Part shown: in pieces, positions 53,344-61,939 of the stretch
Layout: each line of letters begins with the position of its first letter
Numbering within the stretch: position 1 is the first letter of the stretch
Assembly (NCBI RefSeq): GCF_000443995.1
Contig: NZ_AUMC01000003.1
Coordinates: 620,001-684,000 of the forward strand
Source of the DNA: Bacteriovorax sp. BAL6_X
GTDB taxonomy: Bacteria > Bdellovibrionota > Bacteriovoracia > Bacteriovoracales > Bacteriovoracaceae
DNA length: 64,000 nt
Direction: 5' to 3'
Position numbers and translations under genes: made by a program
The notes under the pieces: generated by a model
Told to the model about the DNA's origin: nothing
What the model saw: the letters and a program-made list of their open reading frames with translations, nothing else
Database searches by the model: none

Positions 53344-54453
53344 ATGGATAATTTCTACCCACTTAAAAAAGTGGCCGATATATATGGTGACCCAAATTTA
53401 AAATTTGAAATTCAAGACCTTGAATCTGCAGGACAAATTCCTGCTTCTCGTAAGTACAGAAGTGGTGCAATCTTTAGAAAAGGTTGGCCCGTAAATTTAC
53501 TTCCAAAAATTGGCGAACAAGTTGGGTATTTCAAGAAATTTGAGAAATCGACTTCTGTTTGTGTTTTTACAACTAAAGGTGGAGTTCTTAAGTCTACTCT
53601 TGCTCTTAATCTCGCTCGTACAGCTGCTCTTCATGGACAGCGAGTGTGTGTGGTAGGGCTTGATATTCAAGGAGATGTGACGACATCACTAGGTTACGAT
53701 ACTGAGTCTGATGACAGTGGAAATCTTGATGAGCTAATTCAAAAATTAGATCAAACGAAGGGACTATGTGACTACTTCTCTGGTGAGGCAACTCTTGATG
53801 AAGTGATCGTTCAACTAGGAATGCCTAATTTATTTATTATTCCGGAAACACCTGAGCTTGTTGCGCTTAATGACTCATTAAATAATATTAACCGCCGTGA
53901 GTTTTGGCTAAAAGAAAGGGTGATCGATCCTCTTAAAGAACACTTTGATCTTGTGATTATGGATTGTTCTCCAAACTGGAATAAGCTAACAACTAATGCC
54001 TTAGTGGCAAGCGATGCGCTTATCTCACCGCTAGAGTGCAAGATTAATAATTTTAGAAACTTTAGAGTATTCTCTCATTTCTTAAAAGAATTTAAGGATG
54101 AAATGAGATTAGACTTTGAGTCAATCTTTGTTCCTACAAAATATTCAACGAATAAGAAATTAAGCAATGATATCTTAAATTGGTACTATCAAAATGTTAC
54201 AGGTTGTACGACTGTTGGAATTAAAGAATCAGTAAGTGCTGAAGAGGCAATGGCCCTTAATCTTTCAATTGCAGAGCATGCTGCAGGAAAGCCTATTGCA
54301 AAGGACACTGTCGAGTTATTCAAACAAATTCATCAGGCCATCTCAAATTATCATGTAAGAAAGTCTGAACAAAATCAACTTCCAGGTCACCAGGCGCGAG
54401 TTTTCGGCGGACTTGGGCAAGCGAATTTTGGAAACTTAAGTAATAGGTTTTAA
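53344..54453 (+). CDS. ParA-family ATPase with N-terminal MerR-like DNA-binding segment
   Basis: 369 residues. The N-terminal 60 residues (YPLKKVADIYG...IQDLESAGQIPASRKYRSG) resemble a MerR/winged-helix DNA-binding head. A ParA/MinD-type P-loop follows, KGGVLKST (78-85, deviant Walker A with signature Lys78), then VVGLDIQGDVTTSLG (switch I) and DLVIMDCSPNW (Walker B/switch II). Residues 335-369 are a Gly/Asn-rich tail. Such ATPases move DNA or protein cargo along the nucleoid. No ParB homologue is adjacent; the partner is probably the next gene, 2 nt away. It is not in a typical chromosomal parAB setting. Confidence 0.85.
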   Translation: MDNFYPLKKVADIYGDPNLKFEIQDLESAGQIPASRKYRSGAIFRKGWPVNLLPKIGEQVGYFKKFEKSTSVCVFTTKGGVLKSTLALNLARTAALHGQRVCVVGLDIQGDVTTSLGYDTESDDSGNLDELIQKLDQTKGLCDYFSGEATLDEVIVQLGMPNLFIIPETPELVALNDSLNNINRREFWLKERVIDPLKEHFDLVIMDCSPNWNKLTTNALVASDALISPLECKINNFRNFRVFSHFLKEFKDEMRLDFESIFVPTKYSTNKKLSNDILNWYYQNVTGCTTVGIKESVSAEEAMALNLSIAEHAAGKPIAKDTVELFKQIHQAISNYHVRKSEQNQLPGHQARVFGGLGQANFGNLSNRF

Positions 54454-54455
54454 TT

Positions 54456-54863
54456 ATGGCCATTGGTTTAAATGACTTAGCAGCTAAGAAGCAGACTAAA
54501 AAAGTTGAAGCTCACCCTGCTGTTGTTGCTATTGAAAATACTGATATTGTGACGACCGAAGAAGTCATGGAAAAGCAACAAAGGCCTTGGGAAGGAAAGC
54601 TACAGGCCCAAAAAAGTTCTGTGGCAAGTCTGGCCGTTAAAAGGGCCAGAGAGATTTCCGCTAAGAACGAGCTTCATGCAAAAGAGCTTAGAAAGAATTT
54701 TACTAGTGCACAGAAAGAATTAGAAGTTAATCAATATATTGAAAATCGTGAAAAAGAGTTCATGGACTTAGATTCATCGAAGCAAATGCTTAAGACAAAG
54801 AATCGTATAAGAACACAGCGCTCTTTGTTTAAGAGATTAAGAGATTCAATCTTTAGGTCTTAA
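54456..54863 (+). CDS. Coiled-coil partner of the ParA-like ATPase
   Basis: 135 residues. A short N-terminal MAIGLNDLAAKKQTKK segment (possible ParA-stimulating basic peptide), a linker of low complexity, then a long charged coiled coil (about 60-118) and a basic C-terminus (RIRTQRSLFKRLRDSIFRS). No DNA-binding ParB domain is visible. It begins 2 nt after the ParA-like stop, so the pair is a single unit; it could be an adaptor linking cargo to the ATPase. Convergent overlap of 18 nt with a lipoprotein gene. Confidence 0.7.
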   Translation: MAIGLNDLAAKKQTKKVEAHPAVVAIENTDIVTTEEVMEKQQRPWEGKLQAQKSSVASLAVKRAREISAKNELHAKELRKNFTSAQKELEVNQYIENREKEFMDLDSSKQMLKTKNRIRTQRSLFKRLRDSIFRS

Positions 54864-55166
54864 TTTCTTATCAATATTAAAGTTATGAAATTCTTTCTCA
54901 TTAAAGCAATGAAGAATTTTAGGGGAGTACTTCTCGATTACTTCTTTCGACTTCGCTCCTCTAAAAAGCTCATTGAAAGCATTTGAGCATACTTGCTTTG
55001 TAAATTTATGTTTGATCCCACTACATTGCTTAATGAAATCACAAGAATAAGGGTAGCCTCGATAACATTTCATTGATTCAATATCACATGCATTTTCATC
55101 TACTGTCTTTGTGTTGCAGGAAGTGAGTAGAAAAATAAGAACTGCTAAGCTAGACAATATTTTCAT
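54846..55166 (-). CDS. Small cysteine-containing lipoprotein
   Basis: 106 residues with signal peptide and lipobox FLLTSC (Cys17). The mature chain has six further cysteines (ENACDIES, MKCYRG, YSCDFIKQC, VCSNAF, LHCFNE), probably paired in the periplasm. The rest is helical and basic (IKHKFTKQ). Function unknown. It overlaps the HD-domain gene upstream by 17 nt on the same strand, so the two are coupled. Confidence 0.65.
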   Translation of the reverse strand: MKILSSLAVLIFLLTSCNTKTVDENACDIESMKCYRGYPYSCDFIKQCSGIKHKFTKQVCSNAFNELFRGAKSKEVIEKYSPKILHCFNEKEFHNFNIDKKLRPKD

Positions 55167-56088
55167 CGATTAATATATCCTTAAACTTGTTAATGACATC
55201 ATGTTCGTAATGATCAAGTTGATTCATTGTTAAATCAGTTAGAGCATCTCTCACATTCATCTTATGGACGGTGACCATTTTATCGTAAGTATTTACTAGT
55301 GAGATAATCATTATAGGTAGGCTTAACTCTTTTAAACGATTTGGGCCTGAACCACCTATGACCTCTTCATGATTGACGATGAGTTCGAGAACTTCCTTTG
55401 TTACCCATGGCTTATCTTTAAGAGCGCTGACAGCATCTTTAACGTGTAGGCCATAAACTCTTTGCTCATCTTCACTCAACTCTTCTTTCGTCCTTTTAAA
55501 AAGCTCTTGATCTTGGCTATTTAAACGTGTGATTCCAACATCGTGGAGTAGGCTTGCCGTTGCAATATTTGAGATCTCGCTGTCGTTACAACCTGCTCTT
55601 ATAGCAAGTCTCGTGGCAAGTGTTGCAACATTCATTGAGTGTTCTATTATTAAGTTTGTATCGACAGTTTTTTTGTTAAAGAATTGTTTTAAGGCATCTG
55701 GCCCTGAAGAGAGAACTTTTTTTAACTGAGCAGCAGCAAGTTCTGTCATTTGATAATTCTCTTCTTTGTCCGGGGCTTCCATTGATTGTTCGATGGCCGT
55801 TTTACAAGCTCCATCTACGACTTTAACCTTATCTTCAAGAGATATGTCTATATTCTGAAGTTTTGAATCAAGAAGGTCTTTAATGTATTGCTGATACTTT
55901 TTTACATCTGCTTCGAGAATATAGAACTTAGCAACTTGTTGCTTATTGAGCTTTTCAAGTTTTTCATGTGAGATAGCACTGCCTGCCTCTTGATACTTAA
56001 GATAGGTCTCTTTAAAGTAAATATATAAATCAAACGTTATGATGCTTTCAGCTTCAATTGTTGTGATTCTTAGCGGGTAGTAATTCAT
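55150..56088 (-). CDS. HD-GYP-like phosphohydrolase domain protein with degenerate GYP motif
   Basis: 312 residues. Residues 1-135 form an alpha/beta N-terminal region of unknown type. The HD domain follows with IEHSMNVATLATRLA, ASLLHDVGITRL (HD pair), GLHVKDAV and LELIVNHEEVIGGSGPNRL, the place where HD-GYP proteins have HHE-x2-DG-x-GYP. Here the pattern is NHE and GSGPN, so the GYP triplet is lost. It may still hydrolyse or bind a cyclic dinucleotide, or act as a non-catalytic effector. It lies downstream of the histidine kinase (88-nt gap) and is coupled to the lipoprotein gene. Confidence 0.8.
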   Translation of the reverse strand: MNYYPLRITTIEAESIITFDLYIYFKETYLKYQEAGSAISHEKLEKLNKQQVAKFYILEADVKKYQQYIKDLLDSKLQNIDISLEDKVKVVDGACKTAIEQSMEAPDKEENYQMTELAAAQLKKVLSSGPDALKQFFNKKTVDTNLIIEHSMNVATLATRLAIRAGCNDSEISNIATASLLHDVGITRLNSQDQELFKRTKEELSEDEQRVYGLHVKDAVSALKDKPWVTKEVLELIVNHEEVIGGSGPNRLKELSLPIMIISLVNTYDKMVTVHKMNVRDALTDLTMNQLDHYEHDVINKFKDILIDENIV

Positions 56089-56176
56089 AAATCCTAATTC
56101 ATTAAAACTAATAATAAAGTCTATTAATTTAATTCTATTGTGAATTTAGAATTTACACAACTATAGAGACTTAGCA

Positions 56177-58057
56177 CTATTTGTGTTCATTGAGAGGAAT
56201 ATAAAGTGCCACAAGAGTTCCAACGGGTTTTCGCTCAATTGTGAACTTTATCTTAAGTAATTCGCAATAAGAGCGAATAATAAAATAGCCAAAACCGGAA
56301 CCTTTTTCTCCTAAGGTACCAAAACTAATGCCCGTATCGGTCTTCTTATAGATTTGATCTAACTTCTTTTTAGTAATTCCAATACCATTGTCATACACTT
56401 CGAGTTTAAGTGTTTGATCCACTTGTGTGCACGAGATTTTAATAAGTCCGCTATTGGGAGTAAATTTTATTGAGTTTGAGATGATATTACCTAGTATCTG
56501 GTGAGTTAGGATTGGAAGGTTAGAGTATACCTGTAGGTCTTCAGGGGTCTCTGGGATTTCAATTTTTATTTTCTTTCTTTCACACTGAGGAGTGAAGATA
56601 GTGACAATATTATCAAGTAAGGTTTTTACCTTCATATATTCAAGTTGGGGTTCATTATTGATTAACTCTTGTTCGGCCTTAACATTATCTAAGATATCTT
56701 TGATATGCATGCAGGCCGAGTAAACCTTAGGCCATGCCCTCGTTTCTTCAACATAACCTCGACGAAGATAACGACTTGAATAACCGACAATAACAAAGAG
56801 AGAATTTGCAATATCATGCGAGAGAACTCTTAGGAGGCGAATATACTTTTGCTGATCTAGGTTTTTTATGAAGTTAATTTCGTTCTCTTTATGAAGTCTA
56901 TTGATCTTTAGGCTAAGGGCAATTGATAAGGTGAATGACTCCACCATATTTCCTAGGAGGATTGAGTTTTGTGTAAATTCATTGTCTGTAAAGTGGCCGT
57001 AGATTGTCGCAAAATAGGCGAAGATACCAAAGTTCATTATAAGCCATGAAAGTAGATAAACTTTTGATTCAATCGTGGGTTGCTTTACGTTCGTATAGAT
57101 TGAAATATAAATGATAAAGACAACTAGTGATAAGATATAAATATCGACGAGAGGCCCAATAATAAAATTATACGATTCAAAGAATGGGATGAGAATTGTG
57201 ATTATGAGGACCATTGATATGACTGCAGAAGCCTTTTCTAGTCTCTTTATGGCCGGCCTCTCAAAGAAGTTGATACTCAAAAGCTTCTTTGTAAACTTAT
57301 AGAGGTAATTACACGAGATTATTGCAAAAGTACCTAGGTAATTCATATGGTTATCTAAAGAAAGAATACTTTGTGTGAATCCAGATATAGACAGAACAGT
57401 ATTAATCATAAAGAAGATAAAGACTGAGTATACGATATAGATCGACTCTCTATTAATAAGGCCGAGAATTAGATTATAAATGAGTAGGGTACACATAAAG
57501 CCAAGATAAATAGATAGGCTTATGATTTTGGTCTGTTCTTCTTTTTGAATATACTCAGTGTCTGCTAGTAATACTTTTGTATCAAACTTGTTTAGACTAC
57601 GAGTTTTGATAACTATTGTTTGTTGCTCTCCCGGAGCTAGCTCTATCCTTAGTGACTTGTGCAGAGTTGTATTCGCATTTATTTTCTTAAGAGGAAACTT
57701 CGAGAGCTTTTGAGATTCTAAATTTTTAAGGAAGACTTCATTTAATTTAAAAGTATGGGAATTGAAATAAAGCTCTTTGTGAACAGGCCGGTCTAATGTA
57801 TTTCTAATGTTAAAACGAAGATAAATATATTTATTTGTATAATTAATATTTACAACAGTGTTACCGTTAACTTTGAAACCATCTGGTGTGTAGTTCTTCT
57901 CATTCGTAAGTTTGTATTCGACAAAATTTGAGATATTTTGATTTTGATCTTTGAAAGTCTCATTATTAATCTGTACAATTGTCTGCGTTGCGATAATTTC
58001 TTTTGCTGGAATGAAAAGAAATAGTAATAATAAGAGTCGAAAAATAAAATTAATCAC
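56177..58057 (-). CDS. 7TMR-DISM sensor histidine kinase
   Basis: 626 residues. A signal peptide or first helix (about 5-22) leads to a periplasmic 7TMR-DISMED2-like beta domain (about 25-175). Seven membrane helices (about 180-390) follow, then a cytoplasmic kinase. The phospho-accepting His414 is in LRVLSHDIANSL, which is unusual in having Ile-Ala-Asn-Ser after HD. The ATP-binding domain has N-box ISNSIKFTPNSG, G1-box YDNGIGI and G2-box GEKGSGFGYFI. No response regulator is adjacent. The input may be a small ligand or carbohydrate; the output may involve the HD-domain gene downstream. Confidence 0.88.
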   Translation of the reverse strand: MINFIFRLLLLLFLFIPAKEIIATQTIVQINNETFKDQNQNISNFVEYKLTNEKNYTPDGFKVNGNTVVNINYTNKYIYLRFNIRNTLDRPVHKELYFNSHTFKLNEVFLKNLESQKLSKFPLKKINANTTLHKSLRIELAPGEQQTIVIKTRSLNKFDTKVLLADTEYIQKEEQTKIISLSIYLGFMCTLLIYNLILGLINRESIYIVYSVFIFFMINTVLSISGFTQSILSLDNHMNYLGTFAIISCNYLYKFTKKLLSINFFERPAIKRLEKASAVISMVLIITILIPFFESYNFIIGPLVDIYILSLVVFIIYISIYTNVKQPTIESKVYLLSWLIMNFGIFAYFATIYGHFTDNEFTQNSILLGNMVESFTLSIALSLKINRLHKENEINFIKNLDQQKYIRLLRVLSHDIANSLFVIVGYSSRYLRRGYVEETRAWPKVYSACMHIKDILDNVKAEQELINNEPQLEYMKVKTLLDNIVTIFTPQCERKKIKIEIPETPEDLQVYSNLPILTHQILGNIISNSIKFTPNSGLIKISCTQVDQTLKLEVYDNGIGITKKKLDQIYKKTDTGISFGTLGEKGSGFGYFIIRSYCELLKIKFTIERKPVGTLVALYIPLNEHK

Positions 58058-58110
58058 TAAGAGAGTATAGTTTTAATTAAACAAATTTTAAATAACAATT
58101 GTGTAGATAG

Positions 58111-58758
58111 ATGAAAAAAAATCTGAATTTCTATTTTGACTTCACGTCTCCTTATTCATACCTCAGTATGATGCAGCTAGACGCAGGCCTTCTGGCCGAA
58201 AAGTATGAGATTAATTATTGCCCAGTGATGGTGGGGAGGCTTTTTGCCTTAAATGAAATGAGTGCGCCTGCTCAAGTAAAGAATAAGGCCTTGTACTTAT
58301 TTAAAGAGGCCTTGAGGGCAGCTGAGTACTTGGGGGTAAGACTAACTTCTCCAAAAATGCTACCATTTAACTCTTTACCTTACTTAAGAATGGCCCTAGG
58401 TCTTAAGAATGATAAGTTGAAGCAAGCAGCATTTATTCTTGAGACATTTCATTATGGTTGGAAGTATGGCCACGATTTTAATGATTATAATCAGTTTAAA
58501 GAGTATATTACGAAAAAATGTTTGACAGCAGAGGAGTACGATTCTTTAGATAGTGATCGAAACTTAAAGAAAGAATTAAAGCTTGAGATTAATCGAGCTT
58601 TTGATAAAGGTATCTTTGGTGTTCCAACATTTGAAGTTGACGATGATTTTTATTGGGGTAATCACAATATTGACTTTCTCGCAAAAAATAAATTTTTAGA
58701 CTATAATGAACACGAAGAATTTATTAACTTTAAAAAATTCTTCGAGGAAGCAAAATGA
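58111..58758 (+). CDS. 2-hydroxychromene-2-carboxylate isomerase/DsbA-like family protein
   Basis: 215 residues with a thioredoxin-like fold. It begins NLNFYFDFTSPYSYLSM, the HCCA isomerase/kappa-GST motif with an SPYSY active-site Ser instead of the DsbA CxxC, and has the cis-Pro segment FGVPTFEVDDDFYWGNHNI. Family members isomerise aromatic intermediates with glutathione as cofactor; gshA in the window supports a glutathione pool. No aromatic-degradation genes adjoin, so the substrate is unknown. The next gene starts within its stop (ATGA). Confidence 0.85.
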   Translation: MKKNLNFYFDFTSPYSYLSMMQLDAGLLAEKYEINYCPVMVGRLFALNEMSAPAQVKNKALYLFKEALRAAEYLGVRLTSPKMLPFNSLPYLRMALGLKNDKLKQAAFILETFHYGWKYGHDFNDYNQFKEYITKKCLTAEEYDSLDSDRNLKKELKLEINRAFDKGIFGVPTFEVDDDFYWGNHNIDFLAKNKFLDYNEHEEFINFKKFFEEAK

Positions 58759-59318
58759 AATTGAAATTAAAATTAAAACTACTTTTTATTCTACTGATTG
58801 GTCTTAGTGTACATGCAAACACTAAGGTTATGATGAAAACTAACTATGGTGATATCACAATTAAACTCTATGATAAAAAGGCACCAGAGACAGTAAAAAA
58901 CTTTTTAAGCTATGTTAACTCTGGTTTCTATAATGGAACAATTTTTCACCGTGTTATTGATGGATTCATGATTCAAGGTGGGGGATACGATACAAGCCTT
59001 AAAAAGAAGAAAACAGAAAAGCCAATTAAAAACGAAGCGACTAATGGCCTAAGTAATGTTCTTGGAACAATTGCGATGGCAAGAACTTCTGTTATTAATT
59101 CAGCAACGTCACAATTCTTTGTAAACGTAAAAGATAATACTTTTCTGGATCATTTAGGGCCAACACCATCTCAATACGGTTACGCTGTATTTGGAAAAGT
59201 TATTAGCGGTATGGCCGTTGTAAACCGAATCAAAAAATCAAAGACTGGAAGAAACGGCCCATTTCAAAACCTTCCGGTTTCAAATATTGAAATTAAGAAG
59301 GTTTACGTCCTTCCTTAA
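58755..59318 (+). CDS. Cyclophilin-type peptidyl-prolyl isomerase, exported
   Basis: 187 residues with a Lys-rich N-terminus and signal peptide (about 1-22, ending HANT). Cyclophilin core: VMMKTNYGDITIKLYDKKAPETVKNF, FYNGTIFHRVIDGFMIQGG (catalytic Arg in FHRV), and LGTIAMARTSVINSATSQFFVN with the Q-F-F motif. It catalyses cis-trans isomerisation of prolyl bonds in the periplasm. ATGA overlap (4 nt) with the preceding HCCA-isomerase-like gene gives a two-gene operon. Confidence 0.93.
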   Translation: MKLKLKLKLLFILLIGLSVHANTKVMMKTNYGDITIKLYDKKAPETVKNFLSYVNSGFYNGTIFHRVIDGFMIQGGGYDTSLKKKKTEKPIKNEATNGLSNVLGTIAMARTSVINSATSQFFVNVKDNTFLDHLGPTPSQYGYAVFGKVISGMAVVNRIKKSKTGRNGPFQNLPVSNIEIKKVYVLP

Positions 59319-59360
59319 TTTTAAAACCGCTCAAAAGGCTCAAGTATATATAACTCATAA

Positions 59361-59397
59361 ATAGCAAATTCTTCGTAGGGAAGAATTTGCTATTTTA
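59361..59397 (+). terminator. Intrinsic terminator after the cyclophilin gene
   Basis: A perfect 14-bp stem (ATAGCAAATTCTTC 59361-59374 / 59380-59393), loop GTAGG, followed by TTTAGTT. It precedes the SelO-like gene, whose promoter (TATAAT at 59405-59410) lies just after. Confidence 0.75.
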
Positions 59398-59404
59398 GTT
59401 AAGA

Positions 59405-59410
59405 TATAAT
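59405..59410 (+). promoter_or_regulatory. Promoter -10 box before SelO-like gene (leaderless)
   Basis: Perfect TATAAT at 59405-59410. The ATG at 59417 begins six bases after it, and CTGTGT between them offers no ribosome-binding site. Transcription is therefore predicted to begin at the start codon. Confidence 0.5.
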
Positions 59411-59416
59411 CTGTGT

Positions 59417-61276
59417 ATGGGCTCATTAAAGATAAGTAGCAAAACAAATAATAAATCAACTAGCAAATCGAATTTAAATTATTCTAAATTTAATCAAATT
59501 AATGGTAAACATCCACTCCAAGAGAGTTGCCAAGATTCCTTTATTACTTACCAGGTTAGAAAGAGGGATGGGGGAAGTGTTGCTTACTTTAACTTTGAGT
59601 TAGCAAAGGAGATGGGCCTAATCGCTAAGGAACATCAAAATACCCTTACTAAAGAGCTTGCTCAAAAAATTCTCGATACATTTTCTATCGTGATCATAAA
59701 TGAATATGATATTGAAAACGGTGTAGAATATCCAAAAGATGAAATCTTACCGAATCGTTATATGGCAACACGCTATCTTCAGCTACAACACCCGAATAAG
59801 CAAGGAAAGACCTCAGGTGATGGACGCTCAATATGGAATGGAACAGTCAAACACAATGGCCTTACTTGGGATATTTCAAGTCAGGGCACAGGGGCAACGA
59901 AACTTTCTCCTGCAACTCATATCCAAAATAAGTTCTTTAAAACCGGAGACCCGTCAATTTCATACGGTTGTGGCTACTCAGAGTTTGATGAAGGGCTTGC
60001 AACTCTTATGTTTTCAGAGGTTATGCAAAAGAATAATTATGAGACTGAGAGGTGTCTTGCCATTATTAAATTTAAAGATAATATCTCAATCAACGTTAGG
60101 GCCAATAGTAACTTAATTAGGCCTTCACATATGTTCAATCATCTAAAGCAGGCCAATTATGACGCTTTAAAAGATATTGTGAATTATTATATTGATCGCC
60201 AGAAAATGAATAATGAATGGCAGAAGGTACCTAAAACAACTAAGGCGAGATACCGCTACTTCTTAAAGAAGCAAGTTGAGGTCTTTGCAAAGCTTGCTGC
60301 CAATTTTGAAGATGACTATATCTTTTGTTGGCTGGATTGGGATGGAGATAATATCCTTATGAATGGGGGAATTATCGACTATGGTTCAATTAGGCAGTTT
60401 GGGCTCTACCACCATGAATATCGCTTTGACGATGTTCAACGCTATTCCACAACAATTAAAGAACAAAAGGATAAGGCCAAGTATATTGTTCAGACCTTTG
60501 TGCAGATTGTGGATTTTTTAGAAACGAAAGAAAAGAAACCTATTGCTGAATTTGCAGCAAGTGAGTATCTTGAACAATTTGATGAAATTTTTGAGACTCA
60601 AAAGAAATATAATCTAATTTCAAAAATAGGGATTTCTCCGAAATATCATGATTGGTTAATTCAAAAAAAATCTCAAGAAATTGAAGAGCTACAAAGATCC
60701 TTCTATTATTTCGAAAAAGCGAAATCAAGCTTCGGCCTCTACGAAGTTAGTGATGGAATTTGTTGGGATGCAATTTTTAGTATGCGCGATATTCTTCGAG
60801 AGTATCCTCAAATGATATTGAGTCGAGGAGAGTGGATTACTCGTGAGGAGTTTATTAATATCGCTAAGTCTAGTTATGCAAGTAAGGCCGATTTAGAGAT
60901 CAATTCATATCGTGCGAATAAAATCGATACTTTTCAAGATTCTTATATTAAGTTGCTTCACTTGGTCTCAAAGAAATCAAAGAAGAGATTTGATGATGTA
61001 CTATTAGAAGTTGTTATGCGCTCTTCAATTATTAATAAATATGAAAGAGTAACAGGGGATAGTATTGCACGAATTGTTGAATCAATGATGAAGAAGTATA
61101 AGAAATTTGATCCGCAAACGATTTTCAATGTGGTTCATGACTTTAGGGAGCATCAAACATTCGACCCTGATAATATCAGTCCGAAGAGTGAGCGAGTTGC
61201 GAATGAGAAGAAGCATCTAAAACCTATCGTAAAAGAGCTTTTAAAAATTGTAAGAGATTACAGAGAAGGCATCTAG
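59417..61276 (+). CDS. Divergent SelO/YdiU-like protein AMPylase (pseudokinase)
   Basis: 619 residues. SelO-type order of motifs: YFNFELAKEMGLI near the start, SGDGRSI (134-139), an SSQGTGATKLSP segment (154-165) where SelO has LKGAGRTPYSR, a Glu in LATLMFSEVM (Glu201), and DWDGDNILMNGGIIDYGSIRQFG (Asp311-Asn312, Asp321) where SelO has the metal-binding TDN and DYGP. SelO proteins transfer AMP from ATP to protein hydroxyls. The nucleotide-binding Lys of KGAG is Gln156 here, with Lys162 nearby. The C-terminal half (from about 340) is helical. An S51 peptidase gene starts 3 nt later. Confidence 0.7.
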   Translation: MGSLKISSKTNNKSTSKSNLNYSKFNQINGKHPLQESCQDSFITYQVRKRDGGSVAYFNFELAKEMGLIAKEHQNTLTKELAQKILDTFSIVIINEYDIENGVEYPKDEILPNRYMATRYLQLQHPNKQGKTSGDGRSIWNGTVKHNGLTWDISSQGTGATKLSPATHIQNKFFKTGDPSISYGCGYSEFDEGLATLMFSEVMQKNNYETERCLAIIKFKDNISINVRANSNLIRPSHMFNHLKQANYDALKDIVNYYIDRQKMNNEWQKVPKTTKARYRYFLKKQVEVFAKLAANFEDDYIFCWLDWDGDNILMNGGIIDYGSIRQFGLYHHEYRFDDVQRYSTTIKEQKDKAKYIVQTFVQIVDFLETKEKKPIAEFAASEYLEQFDEIFETQKKYNLISKIGISPKYHDWLIQKKSQEIEELQRSFYYFEKAKSSFGLYEVSDGICWDAIFSMRDILREYPQMILSRGEWITREEFINIAKSSYASKADLEINSYRANKIDTFQDSYIKLLHLVSKKSKKRFDDVLLEVVMRSSIINKYERVTGDSIARIVESMMKKYKKFDPQTIFNVVHDFREHQTFDPDNISPKSERVANEKKHLKPIVKELLKIVRDYREGI

Positions 61277-61279
61277 CAA

Positions 61280-61939
61280 ATGAAAATTGGACTATATGGT
61301 GGCGGCGACTTTAGTGATAATGTCGAAATCGACGAGCATATACTTGAGTTATGTAATAGCGATTCACCGAGCATAACTTATATACCTGCAGGATCTTATG
61401 AATCTGAATTAGAATTCATTGACTTAATAATGGCCTATAAGAAAATAGGCTTTAAAAGGTTTATTCATTTTCCTGTTGATCATGAATTTGATCGAACTCT
61501 AAAAGAAGAGGCCCTTCAAAGTGATGTAATACATCTTGGTGGAGGCAATACCTTTTACTTTTTAAAGCATCTCAAAGAAAGTGGAATGTTTGAAGAGCTG
61601 ATTGATTATGTAGGGCGGGGAGGAGTTCTAACAGGACTTTCTGCTGGCGCAATTATTACAACTCCTAATATATTAACGGCATCTTTCCCACCTTGGGATC
61701 GTGATGATAATGAAGATAATGTAACTGATTTTGAGGCCATGAATATTGTCGACTTTGAATTCTTCCCACATTATCGAAAATCTAAGCGATATGACGATGA
61801 ATTAAAGAGACATTCAATTTTATCTCTCTATCCAATATATGCATGTCCAGATGGAAGTGGACTCGTGGTTACAGATGAAGAAATTGTTGTTCACGGAGAG
61901 TGCTATATTTTTGAAAATGGTCAGAAGTTTAAATTATAA
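61280..61939 (+). CDS. Peptidase S51 (dipeptidase E-like) family protein
   Basis: 219 residues with the class I GATase-like fold of S51 peptidases. Nucleophile Ser121 in LTGLSAGAIITT, the HLGGGNTFYFLKHL motif (85-98), and a His in FFPHYRKSKRYD. The family includes aspartyl dipeptidase (PepE) and cyanophycinase. No Cys replaces the Ser, so amidotransferase activity is unlikely. Coupled to the SelO-like gene by a 3-nt gap. Convergent overlap of 6 nt with the DUF454 gene. Confidence 0.85.
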   Translation: MKIGLYGGGDFSDNVEIDEHILELCNSDSPSITYIPAGSYESELEFIDLIMAYKKIGFKRFIHFPVDHEFDRTLKEEALQSDVIHLGGGNTFYFLKHLKESGMFEELIDYVGRGGVLTGLSAGAIITTPNILTASFPPWDRDDNEDNVTDFEAMNIVDFEFFPHYRKSKRYDDELKRHSILSLYPIYACPDGSGLVVTDEEIVVHGECYIFENGQKFKL

